Shown piece after piece: positions 1 through 7,895 of a DNA stretch of 64,000 nucleotides; the first letter of the stretch is position 1, and every line of letters starts with the position of its first letter. The position numbers and the translations under genes were made by a program. The DNA lies in contig JAMPAK010000001.1 in the NCBI GenBank assembly GCA_023667285.1, forward strand, positions 1,061,471-1,125,470. Direction: 5' to 3'. The notes beneath the pieces are model-generated. The model saw nothing but the letters and a program-made list of their open reading frames with translations. It was not told the DNA's origin and made no database searches. Source of the DNA: Muribaculaceae bacterium. GTDB lineage: Bacteria > Bacteroidota > Bacteroidia > Bacteroidales > Muribaculaceae.

Positions 1-55
1 TCCCGAGGATGGGGGAGTAGGTTTGTTTCCGGGAGGTGGTGATGAGTTTTTTCAT
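1..55 (-). CDS. Start of an unidentified protein, cut by window edge
   Basis: An ATG at position 55 on the minus strand opens a reading frame that runs off the left edge. Only 18 residues are visible, beginning MKKLITTSRK, too few to recognise a family. Support comes from a TACCTTTG box (83-90, minus strand) that lies 27 bases upstream of the ATG, the usual distance in this group. It is transcribed in the same direction as the ferredoxin gene to its right but appears to have its own promoter. Confidence 0.45.
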   Translation of the reverse strand, partial: MKKLITTSRKQTYSPILG

Positions 56-82
56 AGTCGGGCTTCGAGAATAGTTAGGTTG

Positions 83-90
83 CAAAGGTA
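83..90 (-). promoter_or_regulatory. -7 box for the leftmost gene
   Basis: TACCTTTG on the minus strand matches the Bacteroidota -7 consensus TAnnTTTG. It sits 27 bases before the ATG at position 55. I see no convincing TTTG at the -33 distance. Confidence 0.45.
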
Positions 91-122
91 AGAATGATAA
101 GAGGTCGGAATAGTGTGATAAT

Positions 123-172
123 GCCGAAAATGGACCTTCGGCAACGTAATTTTCGGCGTCCTGCGGACGCCG
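123..172. repeat. Inverted-repeat intergenic element
   Basis: Two nested inverted repeats fill the gap between the ferredoxin gene and the leftmost gene. GCCGAAAAT (123-131) is complementary to ATTTTCGGC (149-157), and CGGCGTCC (154-161) pairs with GGACGCCG (165-172) across a TGC loop. There is no T-run, so it is not a classic terminator. A related motif, CGTAATTT(T)CGGCG followed by a small hairpin, recurs at 50482-50516, which suggests a dispersed intergenic element. Confidence 0.4.
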
Positions 173-200
173 TTTGCGCTAAGGTGTGAGGGATGGGTGG

Positions 201-941
201 TTAGGGGGTGTTTGTGTGGATTATGTCGGGGAGTGTGACGTGGGGGTTGCGGTATTGGTATTGTGATTTTTCGCCGCGGTATCGTATGGCGTTTGAGGGG
301 CAGTTGTGGCGGCATGCGCCGCAGGTGAGACACCTCTCTCCTATCTCAGGGTATGGGGTGTATGTGATGTTGTCGATTGGGCATACTTGTGAGCAGACTC
401 CGCATTGTGTGCATCGGGACTCGTCGATGTGAAAGCGTTTGTAGGCTTGGGGTGAGAGGGGGAAAAGGCGCATCCACCATGCGGCTATGCGGCCGAAGAG
501 TGTGGGAGGCTGATGGAAAGCGCGGCGCGAGGCGATGTCGGCTGCTATGCGGCTTAGCTGCCGGCCGACGTGTTTGCGTCCGATGGTGCGCACTTGCTTC
601 TCGACGTTGAACATGGGGAAATAGTTGTCGACGGTGAGAAGGGGCATGACGTAGTCGAACCAGGTGATGTTCATGAGGTCCGGGACGGCGAGTGCGGGTG
701 TGGATCCGCAGGTGAGGATGGCAAATGTGTAGGGGGCTTTGAGATGGGCATGGTGCAGGAACCGGCTGACAGGAGCCGGAATCTTGCCGAAATAGACGGG
801 ACAGACGAGCCCGATTGCCTCGGTGTCGGTCACTTCGGTGACGCCTCGGGCAAGAAGACTCACTATGCTGAGGGTCTCTCCGCCAAGCCTACGGGCAGCG
901 TCGAGAGAGTTGCCCGTAGTGGTGAAATATAGTATTGTCAC
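201..941 (-). CDS. EFR1-type ferredoxin: flavodoxin-like domain plus two 4Fe-4S clusters
   Basis: The 246-residue protein has an N-terminal flavodoxin-like fold with the FMN phosphate loop FTTTGNS (residues 6-12) and a C-terminal bacterial ferredoxin domain. The two clusters are CTQCGVCSQVCP (177-188) and CLTCGACRHNCP (204-215), each with the CxxCxxCxxxCP pattern. This architecture is the EFR1 family, thought to be a soluble redox carrier joining flavin and iron-sulfur chemistry; its partner enzymes are not known. There is no signal peptide, so it is cytoplasmic. The start is a GTG that overlaps the TGA of prfB (sequence GTGA), so it is likely translated by coupling to prfB. Family call is secure; substrate and physiological role are not visible. 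Confidence 0.82.
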   Translation of the reverse strand: MTILYFTTTGNSLDAARRLGGETLSIVSLLARGVTEVTDTEAIGLVCPVYFGKIPAPVSRFLHHAHLKAPYTFAILTCGSTPALAVPDLMNITWFDYVMPLLTVDNYFPMFNVEKQVRTIGRKHVGRQLSRIAADIASRRAFHQPPTLFGRIAAWWMRLFPLSPQAYKRFHIDESRCTQCGVCSQVCPIDNITYTPYPEIGERCLTCGACRHNCPSNAIRYRGEKSQYQYRNPHVTLPDIIHTNTP

Positions 942-2056
942 GCCTCTTCGTTTCCGGCAAACTCCATGAGATATGCCTTGATGAAGGGATCGAGGTCACC
1001 GTCCATGACGCCACCGACATCAGCGGTCTGGTGGCCTGTGCGGTGGTCCTTGACACGACGGTCGTCGAAGACGTAGCTTCTGATCTGAGACCCCCACTCT
1101 ATCTTCATCTTTCCGGCCTCGATTTTTGCCTGTTCCTGGAGGCGGTGCTGGAGTTCTTTGTCGTAGAGGATTGAGCGGAGCTGGCGCATGGCGTTCTCCT
1201 TGTTCTTGGGCTGGTCTCGCGTCTCGGTGTTCTCAATCAGAATCTCCTCATGCTCACCGGTGTAAGGGTCGGTGAACTGATAGCGCAGGCGCACACCTGA
1301 CTCGACCTTGTTGACGTTCTGGCCACCGGCGCCACCAGAGCGGAAGGTGTCCCACGACAGGAGAGCGGGGTCGACCTTGACCTCGATGGTGTCGTCGACG
1401 AGGGGAGTGACGAATACGGACGCGAAAGATGTCATGCGCTTGCCCTGGGCATTGTAAGGGGAGACACGCACGAGACGGTGGACGCCATTCTCACTCTTGA
1501 GGTAGCCATAGGCAAAGTCGCCCTCAACGTTGATGGTGCAGGACTTTATGCCGGCCTCGTCGCCCTCAAGGAGGTTTGCGATGGAAGTCTTGTAGCCATG
1601 GTCCTCACACCAACGGAGATACATCCTCATGAGCATCTGCGCCCAGTCCTGGCTCTCGGTGCCGCCGGCGCCGGAGTTGATCTTGAGGACGACGCCGAGT
1701 TTATCCTCTTCGCGGCGGAGCATGTTTTTGAGCTCAAGATTCTCTATCTTGGTCATGGCGTCGGCATATAGGCGGTCGAGCTCATCTTCCTCGACGAGGC
1801 CCTCCTTGATGAAGTCGAATGCGAGCTCGAGCTCTCCGACGGCGGCCTCTACCTCCTCATAGCCCTCAATCCAAGCCTGGAGATCCTTGATTTTCTTCAT
1901 TTGCGCACGTGCCTCGACAGGATGCTCCCAGAAGTCTGGGACGTGGGTGCGCAGTTCCTCTTCCTCGACCTGGATCTTCTTATTGTCTACATCGAGATAC
2001 TTTTTGAGCGACACCTTGCGCTCCTGAGCCTCTTTAAGTTGTTCCTGGGTAATCAT
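938..2056 (-). CDS. prfB: Peptide chain release factor 2
   Basis: This 372-residue protein is class I release factor RF2, which reads UGA and UAA stop codons and triggers peptide release. It has the catalytic GGQ in the sequence GGAGGQNVNKVESG near residue 245, and the stop-codon-recognition tripeptide region reads SPY (near residue 200) where RF2 usually has SPF. The ATG at 2056 is chosen over an upstream TTG because MITQEQLKEAQER matches the family N-terminus. Unlike many bacterial prfB genes it has no programmed +1 frameshift: where the CUU UGA C site normally stands, the codons read TAT CTC GAT (Y20-L21-D22) in one continuous frame. It has its own TAGATTTG -7 box at 2084-2091 and overlaps the ferredoxin gene downstream. 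Confidence 0.95.
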   Translation of the reverse strand: MITQEQLKEAQERKVSLKKYLDVDNKKIQVEEEELRTHVPDFWEHPVEARAQMKKIKDLQAWIEGYEEVEAAVGELELAFDFIKEGLVEEDELDRLYADAMTKIENLELKNMLRREEDKLGVVLKINSGAGGTESQDWAQMLMRMYLRWCEDHGYKTSIANLLEGDEAGIKSCTINVEGDFAYGYLKSENGVHRLVRVSPYNAQGKRMTSFASVFVTPLVDDTIEVKVDPALLSWDTFRSGGAGGQNVNKVESGVRLRYQFTDPYTGEHEEILIENTETRDQPKNKENAMRQLRSILYDKELQHRLQEQAKIEAGKMKIEWGSQIRSYVFDDRRVKDHRTGHQTADVGGVMDGDLDPFIKAYLMEFAGNEEA

Positions 2057-2083
2057 CGTGCGTGAAAAAAGTTTGAACGGGGT

Positions 2084-2091
2084 CAAATCTA
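2084..2091 (-). promoter_or_regulatory. -7 box of prfB
   Basis: TAGATTTG on the minus strand matches TAnnTTTG and lies 27 bases before the prfB ATG, immediately after the terminator of the tRNA transcript. No clear -33 TTTG is visible. Confidence 0.45.
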
Positions 2092-2093
2092 CG

Positions 2094-2125
2094 AAAAAAG
2101 CCGAAACCCTCGTGGGGGAATCGGC
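2094..2125 (-). terminator. Rho-independent terminator of the tRNA-Val transcript
   Basis: Read on the minus strand, GCCGA (2125-2121) pairs with TCGGC (2104-2100), with an inner CCC/GGG pairing, and is followed directly by six T (2099-2094). It ends the tRNA operon just before the prfB promoter. Confidence 0.65.
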
Positions 2126-2137
2126 AATTTCGCTGCG

Positions 2138-2212
2138 TGGGCGCTGAGGGATTCGAACCCCCGACCCTCTGCTTGTAAGGCAGACGCTCTGAACCAGCTG
2201 AGCTAAGCGCCC
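2138..2212 (-). tRNA. tRNA-Val(TAC), promoter-distal copy
   Basis: The 75-nt gene folds as a standard cloverleaf: acceptor GGGCGCT, anticodon loop CTTACAA with anticodon TAC (valine GTA/GTG codons), T-arm GGTTCGAATCC, and discriminator A. CCA is not encoded. The sequence is identical by eye to the copy at 2258-2332, separated by 45 bases, pointing to a tandem duplication. It is the second tRNA of the transcript. Confidence 0.96.
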
Positions 2213-2230
2213 CTAAAGGGGTATTTAAAC

Positions 2231-2344
2231 TTAAGCAAGAAAGTGGAATTGAGATTGTGGGCGCTGAGGGATTCGAACCCCCGACCCTCTGCTTGTAAGG
2301 CAGACGCTCTGAACCAGCTGAGCTAAGCGCCCTTTCTTGCTTAA
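2231..2344. repeat. 13-bp inverted repeat flanking the upstream tRNA-Val
   Basis: TTAAGCAAGAAAG at 2231-2243 is exactly complementary to CTTTCTTGCTTAA at 2332-2344. The two arms bracket the tRNA at 2258-2332, so leader and trailer of the precursor could pair and extend the acceptor stem. The other tRNA copy lacks such arms. Confidence 0.7.
2258..2332 (-). tRNA. tRNA-Val(TAC), promoter-proximal copy
   Basis: This copy has the same 75-nt sequence and anticodon TAC as its neighbour, with no encoded CCA. It is first in the transcript, 19 bases after the -7 box. Its leader and trailer form a perfect 13-bp inverted repeat (2231-2243 and 2332-2344). Confidence 0.96.
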
Positions 2345-2351
2345 AGCGATG

Positions 2352-2383
2352 CAAAGGTAGGCACTTTTTTTTGACTGTGCAAA
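2352..2383 (-). promoter_or_regulatory. Promoter of the tRNA-Val pair
   Basis: On the minus strand TTTG (2383-2380) is followed after 20 bases by TACCTTTG (2359-2352), an excellent match to the Bacteroidota sigma-ABfr promoter. Confidence 0.75.
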
Positions 2384-2587
2384 TTTTTTGATGATTTTTT
2401 GCAAAAACTTTTTAATCCTGATGATATTCGGATGATTCCTCGGCCTAAGATCGGTTCACAAGCACAATATACAGAGGTGGTAAATCGTTGTTTTTTTTCA
2501 AGTTGCACATTTTATACATATACATATCCAAACCTACCCCTAACTTAAATTGTTCAAAATATGACACACAACTTTACATCAACAATT
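2384..2587. other. Divergent intergenic region before the CotH gene
   Basis: This AT-rich gap separates the tRNA promoter from the CotH-family gene. I see no clear TAnnTTTG box on the plus strand, no RNA gene and no strong hairpin. The promoter of the downstream gene is therefore not located. Confidence 0.4.
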
Positions 2588-4996
2588 ATGAGACATCTCT
2601 CCTCACTCCTCACGACTTTTTTGTGTCTTTTCATTTCAATTTCAGCCAAGGCTGCGTCAGGAACCCTGATTATAAATGAATTGATGCAGAGCAACATCGA
2701 TTTGATTATGGATGACCTCAACGAGTTTCCTGACTCGTGGGTTGAGCTTTACAATCCCGGTGATAGCCCTGTGGAGCTGTCGAACTACTCCATATCGGAC
2801 AAGGACAAGCCGGCCAAGGCATTCAAACTTCCCTGGAAGACGGTTGCTCCCGGGGAGCATGTGGTGATCTATTGCGACAAGACGGGCAACGGATATCACA
2901 CAGACTTCCGCCTGGAGTCAGGCAAGGATGGGGCGGTGTATCTGTATGAGTCGGGGCAGAAGGTTGACTGTGTTGAGGGCATGAAGAAGCAGCCCTCTCC
3001 CAACATTGCCTACGGCCGCATGACAGACGGCTCAGACAAGTGGGGCTACATGGTGACACCTACTCCCGGGAGCGCCAACTGCGGCGAGATAGCCGCCGGT
3101 GTGCTCGGGGAACCGCTCTTCTCGCAGACCGGACGTGTATCAAATGACCCACTCACCCTGACGCTCTCAGTTCATGAGGGGTCTCCGGTCCGGACCGTGA
3201 TACGCTATACACTGGACGGATCTGAACCCACAGAGGAGTCGAGCGTCTACAGCACTCCGCTCAACATCTCGGAGAGCACAGTGGTGAGGGCAAAGCTTTT
3301 CTGTGACGGCTATGTGTCGCCACGCTCCACGACCCAGAGCTACATATTCCATCCGCGCGAGATGGCCATCCCCATCGTCTCCATAGTGAGCGACGATGCA
3401 TATTTCAACGACAGCAAGATAGGCATCTTTGTGGTGGGCGACAATCCGGATGACCCCAACTATGGGTATGATTGGCGGCGTCCGGTCAACATCGAGATGT
3501 TTGAGAAACCTGAGAATGAGAGTGTCATCAACCAGCTGTGTGAGACCCGTGTGAAGGGAGGCTCGACACGTGCAAGCGTTGTGAAGAGCATCATCATGTA
3601 TGCCAACAAGCGGTTTGGGGAGAAGAGGCTCGACTATGAGTTCTTCCCCGAGGACGCGCCCGGGCTGACCGACTGGAAGTCCATCGAACTGCGCAACGGC
3701 GGCAATGACTTCGAAGAGCTGCGCATGCGTGACGCCGTGATACAGCGGAGCATGGGCACGAGAGTCGACATAGACTGGCAGCCGTGCAGGCCGGTGGCAC
3801 TCTACATCAACGGCAAGTATGTGTCGCTAATAAACATCAGGGCGCGCTCGAACGAGGACAACATATATACATTCTATGACGGTCTGGAGGACCTTGAGAT
3901 GTGGGAGAACTGGAACCAGCTCAAGGCGGGTGACGGGGACCTCTTCAAGGCGTTCAATGACTTCTATATGAACGGCACCCACACGTATGACGAGTATGCC
4001 AAATGGATGGATGTGGATGAGTATATGGATGTGATGATCCTGAACATCTTCTATCTGAACACCGACTTCCCATGCAACAACCTGGTGTTGTGGAGACCGC
4101 AGGCCGAGGGCGGACTGTGGAGATGGATTGCGAAGGATGCCGATGCTGGCCTGGGGAAATGGAATTTCCCGTATGACTTCAAGATTCTGGAATGGTGGCA
4201 CGGCGAGAAGGTCGATTATGAATCCTATAAAGGCAATGAGCCACATGCCACAAAAATCCTCAACGACCTGATGGCCGACACGAAGGGGAAGGATCTCTTC
4301 ATTGACAGGCTCGGAGCATATATGGGGGACTTCCTGACGGAGCGAACCGTGACGGAGGAGACCAACCGGTATTATGACATGACGAAGCCGGAGTTTGACG
4401 TGAGCATGCAGATGTATTGCAACCGCACGCCTGAGGACACGAGGAAGTCGCTGGACTACGTGCAGGACTGGACACGGCAGCGAGTGGAGTTCTTCTACTC
4501 AGACCTGGCCCGCTACTTCGGCCTGGGGAAGCCTGTGGCGCTGAAGATAGACAACGGGCGCAACGACGACATCACCATCACTGTGAACGGCCACAAGGTG
4601 TCGTATCGCGACTTTGACGGCAAGTGGTGGGCAGGGCGCACCCTCACTCTCACAGCCCTCGACACAGAGGGGAAGCAGGTGAGTGAAGGATGGATAGTCA
4701 ACGTGACCAAAGATGGGGAAGCGACGTCGCAGAACTACACGACATCCACCCTCGAGATAACGCTGCCGGAGGCTGACGAGATAAGCATCCAGTCTGTGAT
4801 AGACATCACCGCCATCGAAGACATCACGGCTGACAGAGAGAATGTGTTTGACCCGACACAACCGTTCAGCGTCTATGACATGACAGGCCGCTCGGCCGGC
4901 AACTACAGCACGCTGGCAGCTGCGGAGGGGGCGCTCTCGCCCGGCATCTATCTGCTGCGCCAAGGCACGGTGACAGTCAAGAGACTGATGCGCTGA
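2588..4996 (+). CDS. Secreted CotH-kinase-family protein with lamin-tail and chitobiase-like domains
   Basis: The protein of 802 residues begins with a signal peptide (MRHLSSLLTTFLCLFISISAKA). Next comes a lamin-tail domain (about 25-150, with INELMQSN and the WVELYNPG motif), then a chitobiase C-terminal-like segment (about 200-265, YTLDGSEPTEESS), then the CotH kinase-like domain (about 270-680; WRWIAKDADAGLG). CotH proteins are atypical protein kinases of spore coats and secreted proteins; activity here is not shown. The end (VYDMTGRSAG ... GIYLLRQG ... VKRLMR) resembles a type IX secretion sorting domain, so it may be exported to the surface. An in-frame ATG at 2561 would add nine residues; I prefer 2588 because it gives a clean signal peptide. 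A terminator follows at 5022. Confidence 0.8.
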   Translation: MRHLSSLLTTFLCLFISISAKAASGTLIINELMQSNIDLIMDDLNEFPDSWVELYNPGDSPVELSNYSISDKDKPAKAFKLPWKTVAPGEHVVIYCDKTGNGYHTDFRLESGKDGAVYLYESGQKVDCVEGMKKQPSPNIAYGRMTDGSDKWGYMVTPTPGSANCGEIAAGVLGEPLFSQTGRVSNDPLTLTLSVHEGSPVRTVIRYTLDGSEPTEESSVYSTPLNISESTVVRAKLFCDGYVSPRSTTQSYIFHPREMAIPIVSIVSDDAYFNDSKIGIFVVGDNPDDPNYGYDWRRPVNIEMFEKPENESVINQLCETRVKGGSTRASVVKSIIMYANKRFGEKRLDYEFFPEDAPGLTDWKSIELRNGGNDFEELRMRDAVIQRSMGTRVDIDWQPCRPVALYINGKYVSLINIRARSNEDNIYTFYDGLEDLEMWENWNQLKAGDGDLFKAFNDFYMNGTHTYDEYAKWMDVDEYMDVMILNIFYLNTDFPCNNLVLWRPQAEGGLWRWIAKDADAGLGKWNFPYDFKILEWWHGEKVDYESYKGNEPHATKILNDLMADTKGKDLFIDRLGAYMGDFLTERTVTEETNRYYDMTKPEFDVSMQMYCNRTPEDTRKSLDYVQDWTRQRVEFFYSDLARYFGLGKPVALKIDNGRNDDITITVNGHKVSYRDFDGKWWAGRTLTLTALDTEGKQVSEGWIVNVTKDGEATSQNYTTSTLEITLPEADEISIQSVIDITAIEDITADRENVFDPTQPFSVYDMTGRSAGNYSTLAAAEGALSPGIYLLRQGTVTVKRLMR

Positions 4997-5021
4997 GCGA
5001 TTTACACATAAAAATTACAAG

Positions 5022-5049
5022 AATCCCGCAATCTGTTTGTGGGATTTTT
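5022..5049 (+). terminator. Terminator after the CotH gene
   Basis: AATCCCGCA (5022-5030) pairs with TGTGGGATT (5038-5046) with one G-T pair across a seven-base loop, followed by TTT. It lies 26 bases after the stop codon. Confidence 0.75.
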
Positions 5050-5051
5050 GT

Positions 5052-5059
5052 TATCTTTG
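5052..5059 (+). promoter_or_regulatory. -7 box of the endonuclease I gene
   Basis: TATCTTTG fits TAnnTTTG and lies 36 bases before the ATG at 5096, directly behind the preceding terminator. A TTTG at the right -33 distance is not seen. Confidence 0.5.
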
Positions 5060-5095
5060 CCATCCGATTTCTAACTACCATCAGGAAACACAGTA

Positions 5096-7495
5096 ATGAA
5101 ACAGATAAAGTCATGGTTCATGGCGATGGCCATGGGAGCCGCCGCGCTCCCCGGCGCACTGGCTGAGGCACCTTCGGGCTACTATTCGACATGTGAGGGG
5201 AAGAAGGGCGCGGCGCTGCTCTCAGCCCTCTGCAGCAAGATATCGTCTCACACAAATGTGGGGTATGACGGGCTCTGGAATGTCTATCAGACATCTGATG
5301 TGCGCTCCAACGGCAAGATATGGGATATGTATTCCACCAAGGAGTGGACGTTCAGCAAAGAGCAGTGTGGCAACTATAAGAATGTGGGAGACTGCTATAA
5401 CCGCGAGCACTCGATGCCCAAGAGCTGGTTCAGCGAGGCGAGCCCTATGAAGAGCGACGCCTATCACATCTATCCGACGGACGGAAAGGTGAACGGGCAG
5501 CGCAGCAATTATCCTTATGGAGAGTGTGCAAACGGCACCACCCTCCCTGCCAACGGCTCAGTGAAAGCCCTGGGGCGCCTGGGGAAATCGACATTCTCAG
5601 GATATTCAGGGACGGTGTTTGAGCCTGACGATGAGTATAAGGGAGACTTCGCGCGTACGTATTTCTATATGGCCGCCTGCTACAACGACAAGATAGGGGG
5701 CTGGAGCAGCGACATGCTGGCGAAGAATTCATATCCGGTGTTCACGCAATGGGCCATCGACCTGCTGCTGAAATGGCATAGACAGGATCCGGTCAGCACG
5801 AAGGAGACTGACAGAAATGAGGCCGTGTATGCCTATCAGAAGAACCGCAATCCCTTCATAGACCACCCAGAGCTGGCAGAGCATATCTGGGGCAACAGCA
5901 AGGACACGGGATGGAATCAGTCTGCGACACCGCAGGGAGCCATAGCCACACCGGTGGACGGGAGCACGCTCGACCTGGGGATGTGTGGGATAAACGAGAC
6001 GGCCACACTCACCATCACGGTGAAGGGTCAGAACCTGACGTCGGCCGTGGCTGTCACTGTGAGCGGCAGCGGGTTCACAGCCTCGACGACAAGCATCGCA
6101 GCGGCGCAGGCATGCTCTGAGAGCGGCGCATCGCTGACGCTGAAATACACATCGGCGACCGCCGGAACCGCCACCGGCACTCTGAAACTCACATCGGGGG
6201 ATGTGTCGTCGACCGTCAGCCTCAAGGCTGAGACCACGGCCGACATCACAGCGCTGGAGGCGGCTAACGTGGGGGAGACATCGTTTGACGCCCGGTGGGT
6301 GTGTGTGGACAAGGCCGGAGTGAAATATACGCTCAATGTGATGTTTAACGGGCAGCAGACCGCAGGCTATCCCAAGAGCGTCGAGGCGACTGATGAGCGC
6401 TCGACTGTCAGCGGCCTGACACCCGGGACAACATATACCTATTCACTTACATCGCCGTCGGGACGCGAGAGCAACATCATCAGCGTCACCACCACTGCGC
6501 CTGAGCCTTCGATCCAGTTCCTTTTTGACGGTGACCTCTATTTTTCATCGAAGCCCGGAGAGCCGTCGGATGTGGCTGAGCTGCTGATTGATGCTGAGAA
6601 CATAGCCGACCTCATCACAGTCTCAGTCACCGCGCCGTTTGAACTCAGTTCAGACAAGTCAGCCTGGACTACCGATCTGCCTCTCGACGCCGAGCAGAAC
6701 CGCTTCTACATGCGAATGAACAGCAGTGTGATAGGTCATTTCACCACTACGCTCGCGGCCAAGGCCGGATCCTATACCTATGACGACATCGAGGTGAAGG
6801 GCCAGTGCTCAGACCAGAGTGTCTTCATGGAGACCTTTGAGGCTCCGAGTGAGCTTGAGGGCTATAACGGGGGGGAGTTTAAAGGGACTGCATGCCGATG
6901 GAATGTGATTGGTGCATATGTGGGTGATGATACCCGCGATGTCCACACCGGACTCAGGGCGCTGCGCTTCAACAAGACCGAGGGCTCAGAGAGCCGCCTG
7001 GAGATGGCCGAGCCTAAGGAGCATGGCGTGGGGACGGTGAAGTTCTATGGGCGCGCCTGGGGCGGCGAGGGGGGAGACATCGCACTCGAGGCATCGACAG
7101 ACGGCGGAATCACATGGAACACGGTGGGGAGATTCACCGTGGGTGACAGTGACTGGAAGCAGTATAGCGCAGAGGTGAATCTGCCGGAGTATGTGCGACT
7201 GCGGTTCAGCCGTGTGTCAGGACGCCGCATCAACATCGATGACATCGAGGCGGATGACTATGCCGTCAATGCCGTCAAGGAACTTGAGTATCACACTTGG
7301 GACGCATACTGTCTTGACGGACTTCTCACCATCGAGAACAGCACGGAGAAGCCGCTTGTGGTAACGGTCAACAGTCCGAACGGCGCCACCTGGCACAGCG
7401 GACTTGTGGCTCCCGGCCTGACCGGCCTTCAACTCCCGGCCGGGGTCTATCTGGTGACCTCGGGAGGGTTCACAAGGAAGGTGGTAGTGAGATAA
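5096..7495 (+). CDS. Secreted endonuclease I with fibronectin-like and sorting domains
   Basis: This 799-residue protein has a signal peptide (about 1-23) followed by an endonuclease I (EndA/NucM-type) domain at about 25-265. The family's catalytic region is visible as NREHSMPKSWF (around 101-111) and DAYHIYPTDGKVNGQRSNYPYGE shortly after, containing the His and Asn residues of the beta-beta-alpha metal site. Such enzymes degrade DNA outside the cytoplasm. After it come Ig-like/fibronectin-type III repeats (about 290-480), a jelly-roll-like region (about 575-710), and a C-terminal type IX-like sorting tail (PAGVYLVTSGG ... KVVVR). It is much longer than the stand-alone nuclease, consistent with a cell-surface enzyme that scavenges extracellular DNA. 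That role is inference. Confidence 0.88.
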   Translation: MKQIKSWFMAMAMGAAALPGALAEAPSGYYSTCEGKKGAALLSALCSKISSHTNVGYDGLWNVYQTSDVRSNGKIWDMYSTKEWTFSKEQCGNYKNVGDCYNREHSMPKSWFSEASPMKSDAYHIYPTDGKVNGQRSNYPYGECANGTTLPANGSVKALGRLGKSTFSGYSGTVFEPDDEYKGDFARTYFYMAACYNDKIGGWSSDMLAKNSYPVFTQWAIDLLLKWHRQDPVSTKETDRNEAVYAYQKNRNPFIDHPELAEHIWGNSKDTGWNQSATPQGAIATPVDGSTLDLGMCGINETATLTITVKGQNLTSAVAVTVSGSGFTASTTSIAAAQACSESGASLTLKYTSATAGTATGTLKLTSGDVSSTVSLKAETTADITALEAANVGETSFDARWVCVDKAGVKYTLNVMFNGQQTAGYPKSVEATDERSTVSGLTPGTTYTYSLTSPSGRESNIISVTTTAPEPSIQFLFDGDLYFSSKPGEPSDVAELLIDAENIADLITVSVTAPFELSSDKSAWTTDLPLDAEQNRFYMRMNSSVIGHFTTTLAAKAGSYTYDDIEVKGQCSDQSVFMETFEAPSELEGYNGGEFKGTACRWNVIGAYVGDDTRDVHTGLRALRFNKTEGSESRLEMAEPKEHGVGTVKFYGRAWGGEGGDIALEASTDGGITWNTVGRFTVGDSDWKQYSAEVNLPEYVRLRFSRVSGRRINIDDIEADDYAVNAVKELEYHTWDAYCLDGLLTIENSTEKPLVVTVNSPNGATWHSGLVAPGLTGLQLPAGVYLVTSGGFTRKVVVR

Positions 7496-7522
7496 CGGTA
7501 TCTTAAAATCTGTTAAAAGCGG

Positions 7523-7553
7523 CGGGCAGCGATGAAATATCGCTGCCCGTCTT
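7523..7553 (+). terminator. Terminator after the endonuclease gene
   Basis: CGGGCAGCGAT (7523-7533) is perfectly complementary to ATCGCTGCCCG (7539-7549) across GAAAT, followed by TCTT. The T-run is weak but the 11-bp stem is strong and lies 28 bases after the stop. Confidence 0.7.
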
Positions 7554-7576
7554 GCCCTCAGTCCGCAGGAAATTAG

Positions 7577-7584
7577 TAATTTTG
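7577..7584 (+). promoter_or_regulatory. -7 box of the zapA operon
   Basis: TAATTTTG matches TAnnTTTG, 17 bases before the ATG at 7602. A TTG at 7552-7554 is a possible -33 element with a slightly long 22-base spacer. Confidence 0.5.
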
Positions 7585-7601
7585 TAAAAATTTGGAATAG
7601 A

Positions 7602-7895
7602 ATGGCCGAAAACCTCTATCAACGTGTCGAAGCCGTCAAGGCCAAAGCGGCCTTATTGACAGAGCGATACAGAGCCTTGCAGCAGAGCAAGGCGGCTTCT
7701 GACAGGAGAATCGAGGAGCTCACAGCCAGAATCAGCGACCTTGAGCGGCAGATGGCCGAGAGGGACCGCGAGATTGAGAGGCTGAAAGTGGCATCGGTTC
7801 TGGCGCCAGACCACCGCGATGTTGAGGAGACGCGGACATTCATTGCAGATTTAGTGCGCGAAATCGACAGATGTATCGCACGGTTAAGCATTTGA
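7602..7895 (+). CDS. Small coiled-coil protein upstream of zapA
   Basis: The 97-residue protein is almost entirely a predicted coiled coil (about 3-70; regular Glu/Arg/Leu heptads such as EELTARISDLERQM), followed by a short helical end. It has no signal peptide or membrane segment. It overlaps the zapA start by one base (TGATG), so the two are translationally coupled. Position and shape suggest a division-associated partner of ZapA, comparable in style to ZapB, but sequence similarity is not evident and the role is inferred from context only. Confidence 0.72.
   Translation: MAENLYQRVEAVKAKAALLTERYRALQQSKAASDRRIEELTARISDLERQMAERDREIERLKVASVLAPDHRDVEETRTFIADLVREIDRCIARLSI

Noticed and set aside
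154..172. 8-bp hairpin as terminator of the ferredoxin gene
   Set aside because: No T-run follows on the minus strand, and the hairpin is part of a larger inverted-repeat element.
2034..2354. Minus-strand frame with an internal duplication (LSSAGSERLPYKQRVGGSNP twice)
   Set aside because: It is translation through the two tRNA-Val genes, not a protein.
3827..4963. Two minus-strand frames inside the CotH gene
   Set aside because: Both are shadows of a gene with clear domain structure on the plus strand.
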